From: Acetobacteraceae bacterium H6797
GTDB lineage: Bacteria > Pseudomonadota > Alphaproteobacteria > Acetobacterales > Acetobacteraceae
DNA: 64,000 nucleotides
Direction of reading: 5' to 3'
Assembly (NCBI GenBank): GCA_015223225.1
Contig: JADFCQ010000002.1
Span: 248,001 to 312,000, forward strand
The position numbers were made by a program, and so were the translations under genes. The notes beneath the pieces are model-generated. The model did no database searches. It was not told the DNA's origin and saw only the letters and a program-made list of their open reading frames with translations. This document shows, piece by piece, positions 1 through 7,894 of this stretch (positions are counted from its first letter, which is position 1; the number at the start of each line of letters is the position of its first letter).

Positions 1-876
<876 letters not shown>

Positions 877-889
877 GGAGAACGGCGAT

Positions 890-904
890 GATCTCGTTTT
901 GTTC
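890..904 (+). promoter_or_regulatory. candidate LexA (SOS) box upstream of recA
   Basis: The 15 bases read GATC-N7-GTTC, one mismatch from the alphaproteobacterial LexA box GTTC-N7-GTTC. They match 13 of 15 positions, including the TTTT before the second half-site, of the perfect box at 2203-2217. The site is 136 bp before the recA start codon, consistent with SOS control of recA, which is the rule in this class. Confidence 0.6.
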
Positions 905-1040
905 TTGCCTGAGAGAGCCTGTTCGCCGATATTGTGGCCAGGAAGTTCCGGCCTGCTAGGGTCGGGGCTGGCAGAACCTCACGTTTTCGTGTTCTAGATT
1001 ACAGCCAGCGGTTGAGTGAAGGCCGGAGAGGGTATCCAGA

Positions 1041-2081
1041 ATGGAAAAGACCAAGGCGCTCGATGCAGCGCTCAGCCAGATCGAGCGTGCGTTCGGCAAG
1101 GGCTCGATCATGCGCATGGGCGCGAAGCAGGCGCAGCAGGGCGAGATCGAGGTCGTGTCCTCGGGCTCCCTCGGCCTGGATATCGCGCTCGGCATCGGCG
1201 GCTTCCCCAAGGGCCGCATCATCGAGATCTATGGCCCTGAAAGCTCGGGCAAGACCACGCTGGCGCTACATGCCATCGCGGAAGCCCAAAAGAAGGGCGG
1301 CACCTGCGCCTTCGTCGACGCCGAACACGCGCTCGACCCGGGCTATGCCAAGAAGCTGGGCGTCGATATCGACAACCTGCTGATCGCCCAGCCGGATGCC
1401 GGCGAGCAGGCGCTCGAAATTACTGATACGCTGGTCCGTTCCGGCGCGGTGGACGTGCTGGTGGTCGACTCGGTCGCGGCCCTGGTGCCGCGCGCCGAGC
1501 TCGAAGGCGAGATGGGCGACAGCCATGTCGGCCTGCATGCCCGCCTCATGTCCCAGGCGCTGCGCAAGCTGACCGGCACGATCAGCCGCTCGAACACGCT
1601 GGTGATCTTCCTCAACCAGATCCGCCTCAAGATCGGCGTCATGTTCGGCAATCCCGAGACGACGACGGGCGGCAACGCGCTGAAGTTCTACGCCTCGGTC
1701 CGCCTCGAGATCCGCCGCATCGGCGCGATCAAGGATCGCGAGGAGGTCGTGGGCAACCAGACGCGCGTGAAGGTGGTGAAGAACAAGATGGCCCCGCCGT
1801 TCCGGCAGGTCGAGTTCGACATCATGTATGGCGAGGGCGTCTCCAAGGTCGGCGAGCTGATCGATCTCGGCGTGAAGGCCGGCGTGGTCGAGAAGTCGGG
1901 CGCCTGGTTCTCCTGCGACAGCCAGCGCATCGGCCAGGGCCGCGAGAACGCCAAGCAGTTCCTGCGCGACAATCCCAATATGGCCAATGCCATCGAGCAG
2001 CGCGTCCGCGCCCAGGCCGGTGTCGTCGCCAATGCCATGATGACCGGCGAAACCGCCGGCGAGGATGACGGCGAGGGCTGA
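1041..2081 (+). CDS. recA: recombinase RecA
   Basis: A 346-residue RecA of normal length. It forms ATP-dependent filaments on single-stranded DNA, drives strand exchange and triggers LexA self-cleavage. The Walker A motif GPESSGKT, the adjacent TLALH, the Walker B strand [10 protein letters not shown], and the DNA-binding loop region ([22 protein letters not shown], split here as FLNQIR and GNPETTTGG) are intact. The C-terminus is acidic (EDDGEG), as is usual. The start at 1041 gives the typical N-terminus [22 protein letters not shown] near-match LexA box lies upstream and a 9-bp hairpin follows the stop. In many alphaproteobacteria alaS follows recA; here a repair operon does. Confidence 0.98.
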   Translation: MEKTKALDAALSQIERAFGKGSIMRMGAKQAQQGEIEVVSSGSLGLDIALGIGGFPKGRIIEIYGPESSGKTTLALHAIAEAQKKGGTCAFVDAEHALDPGYAKKLGVDIDNLLIAQPDAGEQALEITDTLVRSGAVDVLVVDSVAALVPRAELEGEMGDSHVGLHARLMSQALRKLTGTISRSNTLVIFLNQIRLKIGVMFGNPETTTGGNALKFYASVRLEIRRIGAIKDREEVVGNQTRVKVVKNKMAPPFRQVEFDIMYGEGVSKVGELIDLGVKAGVVEKSGAWFSCDSQRIGQGRENAKQFLRDNPNMANAIEQRVRAQAGVVANAMMTGETAGEDDGEG

Positions 2082-2104
2082 TCGCCCTCCCCTCACCCGA
2101 CCAG

Positions 2105-2128
2105 TGCCGGAGGCGACGCCCTCCGGCA
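2105..2128 (+). terminator. hairpin after recA, possible terminator
   Basis: A perfect 9-bp inverted repeat (TGCCGGAGG / CCTCCGGCA) with a 6-nt loop starts 23 bp after the recA stop. There is no true U tract, only GGCTTTT a few bases on, so termination is plausible but not certain. Confidence 0.5.
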
Positions 2129-2202
2129 TGACAGGCTTTTCGCGCAGCAGGCTCCCGGCAGCCCGTTTCGCGCCCTGTTTTGCGCTGGGCCACGCCCAAA
2201 AT

Positions 2203-2217
2203 GTTCTTGTTTTGTTC
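2203..2217 (+). promoter_or_regulatory. LexA (SOS) box, perfect GTTC-N7-GTTC
   Basis: The sequence GTTCTTGTTTTGTTC fits the alphaproteobacterial LexA operator GTTC-N7-GTTC exactly. It ends 31 bp before the ATG of the radical SAM gene, where a bound repressor would block transcription. It implies SOS induction of the following two-gene operon. Confidence 0.85.
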
Positions 2218-2248
2218 TTAACGGCCGCCACAATCAGGAAGCAGTCCG

Positions 2249-3499
2249 ATGGCGCAGCTCGATATCAGCGAAAAACTGACCATCCTCGCCGATGCGGCGA
2301 AATACGATGCCTCATGCTCCTCCTCCGGCGCGAAGAAGCGGGATTCCCGCGGCGGCAAGGGGATGGGCTCGACCATGGAAGGCGGCGGCATCTGCCACGC
2401 CTATGCACCCGATGGCCGCTGCATCTCGCTGCTCAAGATCCTGCTGACCAATAGCTGCGTCTTCGACTGCCACTACTGCATCAACCGCAAGAGCTCGAAC
2501 GTCCGCCGCGCCCGCTTCACGGCGCAGGAAGTCGTCGCCCTCACGCTCGACTTCTACGGGCGGAACTATATCGAGGGTCTCTTCCTCTCCTCCGGCATCA
2601 TCCGCTCGCCCGACTACACGATGGAGCAGATCGTCGAGGTCGCCCGCTCGCTGCGGGAGGATCACGATTTCCGCGGCTATATCCATCTCAAGACCATTCC
2701 CGACGCCGACCCGGAATTGGTCCGAAAAGCGGGCTGCCACGCCGATCGCGTCTCGATCAATGTCGAGCTGCCGACCACCAGCGGCCTCAAGCGCCTGGCC
2801 CCCGAAAAGTCCGAAACCCGCATCGAGGGCGCCATGGGTTCCATGCGCCACGCCATCGAGGACGGGGCCGATGCCCGAAAGCGCTACCGCTCCGCCCCCC
2901 TTTTCGCGCCCTCGGGCCAATCGACCCAGATGATCGTCGGCGCCGATGCCGCGACCGACCGCGATATCGTCGCCCGCGCCGCCTCGCTCTACGGCCGCTT
3001 CGACCTCAAGCGGGTCTATTACTCGGCTTTCAGCCCCATCCCCGACGCCTCGGCCGTGCTGCCGCTCAAGCGCCCGCCGCTGATGCGCGAGCACCGGCTT
3101 TACCAGTCGGATTGGATGATCCGCTTCTACGGCTACCAGCCCGAGGAAGTCGGCGCCGCCGCCGATCCCGCCACGGGCATGCTCCCGCTCGACATGGACC
3201 CAAAACTGGCCTGGGCGCTGAAATTCCGCGACCACTTCCCCGTGGACGTGAACCGCGCGCCGCGCGAGATGCTGCTGCGCATCCCGGGCCTCGGTCCGAA
3301 AGCCGTCGCCTCCATCCTCGACGCCCGCCGCTGCCGGCGCCTGCGGCTCGAGGATATCGGCCGGCTGACCGTCTCGGTGAAGAAGCTCCGCCCCTTCGTC
3401 ATCGCCGAGGACTGGCGCCCGACCATCCTCGCCGACCGCGCCGAGTTGCGCCCCCTCGTGGCCCCGCGCCGCGAGCAGCTCGAACTTTTCGCGGCTTGA
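2249..3499 (+). CDS. putative DNA modification/repair radical SAM protein
   Basis: A 416-residue member of the radical SAM family that is typically paired with UdgX-type proteins (the TIGR03916 type). The SAM-cluster motif CxxxCxxC is at Cys70, Cys74 and Cys77. Three further cysteines precede it (Cys23, Cys49, Cys58) and could hold another metal centre, although that is inference. Near residues 335-360 a helix-hairpin-helix motif (IPGLGPKA) indicates DNA binding. The gene is distantly related in layout to spore photoproduct lyase but is not that enzyme, and its substrate lesion is unknown to me. It starts 31 bp after a perfect LexA box, and the next gene begins 2 bp after its stop, so the two form one SOS-linked operon. 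Confidence 0.88.
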   Translation: MAQLDISEKLTILADAAKYDASCSSSGAKKRDSRGGKGMGSTMEGGGICHAYAPDGRCISLLKILLTNSCVFDCHYCINRKSSNVRRARFTAQEVVALTLDFYGRNYIEGLFLSSGIIRSPDYTMEQIVEVARSLREDHDFRGYIHLKTIPDADPELVRKAGCHADRVSINVELPTTSGLKRLAPEKSETRIEGAMGSMRHAIEDGADARKRYRSAPLFAPSGQSTQMIVGADAATDRDIVARAASLYGRFDLKRVYYSAFSPIPDASAVLPLKRPPLMREHRLYQSDWMIRFYGYQPEEVGAAADPATGMLPLDMDPKLAWALKFRDHFPVDVNRAPREMLLRIPGLGPKAVASILDARRCRRLRLEDIGRLTVSVKKLRPFVIAEDWRPTILADRAELRPLVAPRREQLELFAA

Positions 3500-3501
3500 C
3501 C

Positions 3502-4917
3502 ATGCGCACCATCCGCCTCGCCTCGGAGGATGATTTCGACGGCTGGCGCAACGCCGCGCGCGGCCTCGCCATGGAGCGCGTGCCGGCCGACCAGGTCATC
3601 TGGCAGGTGGGCGACGAGGCGAGCGACCTTTTCTGCAGCGAGCCAGAAGCACCGCCCGCCGTCTCGACGCTCCGCGTCTCGCGCGAATTCGTCACCCTCG
3701 CGAGCCAGGCCGCGCTGCATGCCGAGCCCGAGCGTTTCTCGCTGCTCTACACGCTGCTGACGCGCATCGTGGAAAACCCGCTCGTGCTGCGCGACCGCGC
3801 CGATCGCCAATTCCGCCGCGCGGAGGAATGGGCGCAGAACGTCCGCCGCGACATCCACAAGATGCACGCCTTCGTCCGCTTCCGCGAAATCGAGGAGGAG
3901 GATGGCGGAAAGCGTTTCATCGCCTGGTACGAGCCCGAGCATCACATTCTGCGCCACAACGCGGAGTTCTTCCTCGGCCGCTTCGCCAATATGCGCTGGT
4001 CGATCCTCACCCCGCGCGGCACCCTGCATTGGGATTGCGCAAGTCTCCAGGAAGGCCCGCCCGCGACCCGCGCCGACGCCCCCGCCGGCGATCCGGTCGA
4101 AGAGACCTGGAAGGCCTATTACAGCGCCATCTTCAACCCCGCCCGGCTGATGACCCGCGCGATGCTGAAGGAAATGCCGCGCAAATACTGGAAGAACATG
4201 CCCGAGACCGCCCTGGTCCCGAGCCTCATCGCCGGCGCCCGCAAGCGTGAGTTGGGCATGATCGAGCAGGCCCAGGCCGCGCCCGCGCGCAATGGCGCCG
4301 CCGCGCTCGATCTGCTGCGCGAGGAAGCCGCCTGCTGCCGCCGCTGCCCGCTCTGGCAGCCCGCGACGCAGACCGTCTTCGGCGAGGGCCCGCGCGAGGC
4401 CGAGGTCATGATCGTGGGCGAGCAGCCCGGCGACCAGGAAGACCAGGCCGGCCGCCCCTTCGTCGGCCCCGCCGGGCAGATTTTCGACCGCGCCATGGCC
4501 GAGGCCGGGGTGGCGCGCGAGGGGCTCTACATCACCAATGCGGTGAAGCATTTCAAATACGAGGCGCGGGGCAAGCAGCGCATCCATGCCCGGCCCAATG
4601 CCGGGGAGATCGAGGCCTGCCGCTGGTGGGTGGATCAGGAGCGGGCCATCGTCCGGCCCAAGCTGGTGCTGGCCATGGGCGCGACCGCCGCCCGCTCGCT
4701 GCTCGGCCGCGCCGTGACCATCTCGAAGGAGCGCGGGCGGCCCATTCCGCTTGCAGATGGCGCGCTCTGCTGGGTCACAGTTCATCCCAGCTATATCCTG
4801 CGCCTACCCGACGAGGAGCGGGCCGCGGCCGAGTACCGGCATTTCGTCGAGGATATCGGCCAGGCCATGGCGAGCCTGAGGGCCCTCCCTGTTCAACCCG
4901 CGCCGGCTACGGTATAG
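3502..4917 (+). CDS. DUF4130 domain fused to UdgX-family uracil-DNA-binding protein
   Basis: A 471-residue two-domain protein. Residues about 1-245 match the TIGR03915/DUF4130 type domain found next to these radical SAM proteins. Residues about 265-465 form a uracil-DNA glycosylase fold of the UdgX type: motif GEQPGDQED (306-314), the loop KQRIH (358-362) with the His that in mycobacterial UdgX bonds covalently to the uracil site, and HPSYILR from His428. Cysteines at 278/279, 282, 373 and 423 could hold the expected iron-sulfur cluster. The start at 3502 is 2 bp after the upstream stop, so the genes are co-transcribed. The frame is also open upstream, but that stretch overlaps the radical SAM gene and is not coding. 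Confidence 0.9.
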   Translation: MRTIRLASEDDFDGWRNAARGLAMERVPADQVIWQVGDEASDLFCSEPEAPPAVSTLRVSREFVTLASQAALHAEPERFSLLYTLLTRIVENPLVLRDRADRQFRRAEEWAQNVRRDIHKMHAFVRFREIEEEDGGKRFIAWYEPEHHILRHNAEFFLGRFANMRWSILTPRGTLHWDCASLQEGPPATRADAPAGDPVEETWKAYYSAIFNPARLMTRAMLKEMPRKYWKNMPETALVPSLIAGARKRELGMIEQAQAAPARNGAAALDLLREEAACCRRCPLWQPATQTVFGEGPREAEVMIVGEQPGDQEDQAGRPFVGPAGQIFDRAMAEAGVAREGLYITNAVKHFKYEARGKQRIHARPNAGEIEACRWWVDQERAIVRPKLVLAMGATAARSLLGRAVTISKERGRPIPLADGALCWVTVHPSYILRLPDEERAAAEYRHFVEDIGQAMASLRALPVQPAPATV

Positions 4918-4938
4918 CGACGGGCAAGCGCGCACCGT

Positions 4939-5024
4939 GCGGGTGTGGCGGAATGGTAGACGCGACGGACTCAAAATCCGTTTCTGGCGACAGAGTGTCG
5001 GTTCGAGTCCGACCACCCGCACCA
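4939..5024 (+). tRNA. tRNA-Leu (anticodon CAA)
   Basis: The acceptor arms GCGGGTG and CACCCGC pair, followed by discriminator A and an encoded CCA. The anticodon stem ACGGA/TCCGT closes the loop CTCAAAA, giving anticodon CAA. The long variable arm (TTTCTGGCGACAGAGTGTCG region) is typical of tRNA-Leu, and the T arm GGTTCGAGTCC is present. Confidence 0.96.
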
Positions 5025-5099
5025 TTTTGTTTGGCGCCTTGCCGCCCGCCAACCCAAGGCGCGTGCGGTTCGCGGCTACGCCGCTCATCCGCACCATTT
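5017..5099 (+). repeat. 11-bp direct repeat at the tRNA-Leu 3' end
   Basis: CCGCACCATTT at the tRNA 3' end (5017-5027) recurs at 5089-5099, 72 bp downstream. The intervening bases include GGTTCG, so the second copy looks like a remnant of a tRNA 3' end. It may be an old integration scar or chance; no integrase lies nearby. Confidence 0.4.
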
Positions 5100-5146
5100 G
5101 ATCGAGCGCGACGCCCGCGAGGCCCAGACGCGCGCTTCACTCTCTC

Positions 5147-5749
5147 TCAATCCTCGAAGAAGGGCGTCTCCTCCTCCGCGCCGCCGCGCAGGTGGATGTC
5201 GAAACGGAATACGCGAACCCCGCCTTCCTCGCCCTCCGGCACCGCGACGATCTTCGCGCGCCGCCCTTCCGGCACGAGGGCCAGCATCGGATCGGCCGCA
5301 TTGGCCTCCGGGAAATCCGGGAAGAACAGCGTCGCCAGAACCCGCCGCATCAGCCCCGCACCCATGACGGTGAGGTTGATATGCGGCGCGCGCCGCCCGG
5401 CCGGGTCGTCATAGCCGCCGGGCATCACGGTGCGGAACTCGTAGAGCCCCTCCGCATCCGTCCAGGCGCGGCCCCATCCCAGGAAATCCGGGTCGGCCAG
5501 ATGCTGCTCCGGGTCGGCCGGGTGGTTGAAGCGCCCACCCGCATCGGCCTGCCAGGCCTCCAGGATCATGTTGAGGCAGGCGAAGCCGCCCTCCTTCATC
5601 ACCCGCCCGCGGATCAGGATCGTCTCGCCCCGCGCCGTGGGTTGGGCCTCGGCGTTGATCCGGGTCAGGTCGTTATCGCCCTCCTGGAAGAAGGTGCGGG
5701 GGAAGAAGGGGCCGATGGTGTGCTGTGAGCTCGGGGGAAGGCTGTCCAT
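5147..5749 (-). CDS. pcaG: protocatechuate 3,4-dioxygenase, alpha subunit
   Basis: A 200-residue intradiol dioxygenase alpha chain. With PcaH it forms the enzyme that cleaves protocatechuate between its two hydroxyls to 3-carboxy-cis,cis-muconate, the entry to the beta-ketoadipate pathway. The family landmarks GPFFPRTFF near the N-terminus and RAPHINLTVMG in the middle are visible; as usual for alpha chains the iron ligands are not all kept. It starts 3 bp after the pcaH stop, with its ribosome-binding site (GGAGG) inside the end of pcaH, so the subunits are made together. Confidence 0.95.
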   Translation of the reverse strand: MDSLPPSSQHTIGPFFPRTFFQEGDNDLTRINAEAQPTARGETILIRGRVMKEGGFACLNMILEAWQADAGGRFNHPADPEQHLADPDFLGWGRAWTDAEGLYEFRTVMPGGYDDPAGRRAPHINLTVMGAGLMRRVLATLFFPDFPEANAADPMLALVPEGRRAKIVAVPEGEEGGVRVFRFDIHLRGGAEEETPFFED

Positions 5750-5752
5750 CGC

Positions 5753-6493
5753 TCAGGCCTCCGGCGTGGCGTTGCGGCCGCGCAGCACGATGTCATGCGT
5801 GAAGCCGAGCCAGCCATCGCCCACCTGCGCGGGGTGCGACTGGCGCGCGATCAGCCTCTGCCGTGCCGCCTGATCGGGGATGGAGTTCAGGATGCGGTCC
5901 CACTCGTTCATCGGGTCGCCGGGGAAATACATCTGCGTCACCAGCCGCGAGAGCGAGGACGGGCCGAGGATGGAGAAATGCACATGGGGCGGCCGCCACC
6001 AGGTGTCCTTCACCGGCACGGGGTAGGCGCCGGGCTTGATGGTGAAGAAGGCGTAGCGGCCTTCGTCATCCGTACGCACGCGGCCATTGCCGATGAAGTT
6101 CGGGTCGAGCGGCGCGTCGCGCTGGTCGATCGGGTGAAAGTAGCGGCCGGCGGCATTGGCCTGCCATAGCTCCACCACGGCGCCACGCACGGGCCGCCCG
6201 TCCTCGTCCAGGATGCGGCCGGACATGTGCATGAGCTGGCCCTGCGCGACCTTGCCCGGCGCGATGGCGGCCAGGTTGCTCTCGTTGCAGGGCAGCTTGC
6301 GCCAGAGATCCAGCGGCCCGGTCGCCTCCGTGCGCGTCACCGGCTTGCGGATCAGCGGCTGGGCGGGCGTGTGGGTCCAGGTGTTCGGGTAGCCTTCGAT
6401 GGGCACCGCGGGCTCGATGCCTTCGGGCCAGGGGCGATACTTGTAGTCTCTGTCGAACTGCCCGGCGAGTTGGGCGGCGGTGTCGGTGTCCAT
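5753..6493 (-). CDS. pcaH: protocatechuate 3,4-dioxygenase, beta subunit
   Basis: A 246-residue beta chain carrying the catalytic non-haem Fe(III). The four ligands are recognisable: Tyr in GRYFHP, Tyr in KPGAYPV, and the two His of RPPHVHFS. The N-terminal region (DRDYKYRPWPEG) is characteristic of PcaH. It precedes pcaG on the minus strand, and a Bug-type receptor gene lies 75 bp upstream on the same strand, suggesting a shared transcript. None of the other pca genes (pcaB, C, D, I, J, F) is in the window. Confidence 0.96.
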   Translation of the reverse strand: MDTDTAAQLAGQFDRDYKYRPWPEGIEPAVPIEGYPNTWTHTPAQPLIRKPVTRTEATGPLDLWRKLPCNESNLAAIAPGKVAQGQLMHMSGRILDEDGRPVRGAVVELWQANAAGRYFHPIDQRDAPLDPNFIGNGRVRTDDEGRYAFFTIKPGAYPVPVKDTWWRPPHVHFSILGPSSLSRLVTQMYFPGDPMNEWDRILNSIPDQAARQRLIARQSHPAQVGDGWLGFTHDIVLRGRNATPEA

Positions 6494-6568
6494 GGCGGCG
6501 TTCTCCGGGGAGTCTGCTCAGGACGGGCTCGGCGGCGCGCCGGGCCCGCGGTCGCGTCGTGGCGGGCC

Positions 6569-7549
6569 TCAGTCGTCGGGCCGGAAGCCGGATGCGGCGA
6601 CGATCGGGCCCCAGTCGGACAGTTCCTGCGCGATGCGGGTGCGGAAGTCGTCCGGGTTGAGGGTGTAGGGTGTGAGGTCGATGCGGGTCAGCGCGTCGCG
6701 GATCTCGGTCGTGGCGGCGGCGGCGACCAGCGCCTGGTTCAGCGCGATGACGGTTGCGGCGGGGGCGCCGGCCGGCAGGAAGATGCCGTACCACTCCTCG
6801 CCCGTGATCGCGGGGAAGCCGGATTCCGCGAAGGTCGGCACGTCCGGCAGGCGCGGCAGGCGGGCTTCGGAGGTGACGGCGAGCAGGCGCGCCTCGCCGC
6901 CGCGATGGAAGGCGGTCAGCTCGCCAAGCGGCAGGATCACGGCCTGCAGCGTGCCGCCGATCAGATCCGTGGCGGCAGGCGCGGAGCCACGATAAGGGAC
7001 GTGGTTCATGGTGATACCGGCGAGGCGCGCCAGCTCGGTGCCCATGAAATGCGGCGCGGAGCCGGGCACGGGTGCGGCCCAATCCACTGCCTCGCGCGTC
7101 TTCGCCCAGGCGATGAACTCGGCCAGCGTGCGCGCCGGGTGGCGTGCGGCGACGGCGAGGCCGAAGGGGAATTTGCACACCGGGGTGACGGGGGTGAAGT
7201 CCTTCACCGGGTCGTAGCGCAGGCTCCGCGTGTAGAGATGCGGGTAGATGGTGAGCATGCCCGAGGGCGTGAGAACGAGGTTGCTGCCATCGGCCGCCAG
7301 CGGCTTGAGGGTCTCGAGCGCGATGCGCCCGCCGGCGCCGGGGCGGTTGTCCACGATCATCTGGATGCCGCTGGCACGCAGACGCTCGACATAGAGGCGG
7401 GTAACGCTATCGGCCGTGCCGCCGGCCGGGAAGCCGACGATGGCGCGCCCGGTGCGGGCATTCTGCGCGGCGGCGGGCCGCGCTGCGAGGCTCGCGGCGG
7501 CCGTCCCGACAAGGGATAGCGCGGTGCGGCGCGTGATGGCGTTCAACAT
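6569..7549 (-). CDS. Bug/TctC-type tripartite tricarboxylate receptor protein
   Basis: A 326-residue periplasmic receptor of the Bug family. The start at 7549 is chosen over the longer frame because it gives a Tat/Sec-type signal (MLNAITRRTALSLVGTAAAS... ending ARPAAA) and has GGAGG about 10 nt upstream. Family landmarks are IVGFPAGGTADSVTR, IDNRPGAGGR-like IVDNRPGAGG and PYRGSAPA. Members bind carboxylated small molecules; many have no cognate permease nearby, as here. Its position before pcaHG suggests an aromatic acid ligand, which is inference only. Confidence 0.92.
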   Translation of the reverse strand: MLNAITRRTALSLVGTAAASLAARPAAAQNARTGRAIVGFPAGGTADSVTRLYVERLRASGIQMIVDNRPGAGGRIALETLKPLAADGSNLVLTPSGMLTIYPHLYTRSLRYDPVKDFTPVTPVCKFPFGLAVAARHPARTLAEFIAWAKTREAVDWAAPVPGSAPHFMGTELARLAGITMNHVPYRGSAPAATDLIGGTLQAVILPLGELTAFHRGGEARLLAVTSEARLPRLPDVPTFAESGFPAITGEEWYGIFLPAGAPAATVIALNQALVAAAATTEIRDALTRIDLTPYTLNPDDFRTRIAQELSDWGPIVAASGFRPDD

Positions 7550-7894
7550 GCAGGATCTGCCTCCGACGTTCCCTTGGCGCCGGAGCCTTCTGGCCCGGCA
7601 ATTACCGTCAGGTTGCCTCATGCGCGCTCTTTAAGTCAATAGACTGACCTTTTGACATCCCGCCGCCATCATGCATGGATGATGCCGTGTCCTCATCCGC
7701 TCCAGGCGGTGCATGCGCATTGCGTGACCGGCAAATTCAGGGATGGCGGCATCCCTTTCGCGAGGCGACAGTGGCGCCCTTCGCCGGCAGGGCGCGGCCG
7801 GGACTCGTGCCCCCCCTCGCTAACCAACGTCGCGGGCCGCCCGGGTACGTTCAAGCGGGTCCGTTCAAGCAAGAAAGCTAGCAGGAAAGCCAGT
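7550..7894. promoter_or_regulatory. 345-bp divergent intergenic region
   Basis: The gap separates the minus-strand Bug/pca operon from the plus-strand sulfatase gene and must hold both promoters. An A/T-richer stretch around 7628-7655 contains AGTC-AATA-GACT, a small inverted repeat. A 9-bp direct repeat CGTTCAAGC occurs at 7848-7856 and 7862-7870 just before the sulfatase. The long frame through this region has atypical composition for a protein and is taken as non-coding. Confidence 0.4.

Noticed and set aside
971-1000. GAAC...GTTC inverted repeat before recA as a LexA box
   Set aside because: Half-sites are inverted and 13 bp apart, whereas the alphaproteobacterial box is a direct repeat with 7-bp spacing; the site at 890-904 fits better.
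2249-3499. Spore photoproduct lyase assignment for the radical SAM gene
   Set aside because: The organism type does not sporulate, and the pairing with UdgX and the helix-hairpin-helix tail fit a different radical SAM family.
3133-4785. A 550-residue open frame antisense to the UdgX gene
   Set aside because: High-GC shadow frame; the plus-strand protein has clear family motifs and this one has none.
4939-5146. Integrated element at tRNA-Leu
   Set aside because: Only an 11-bp repeat remains, with no integrase, no cargo and no composition change.
7652-7894. N-terminal extension of the sulfatase by 81 residues
   Set aside because: No family similarity, no signal peptide, and a good ribosome-binding site precedes ATG 7895.
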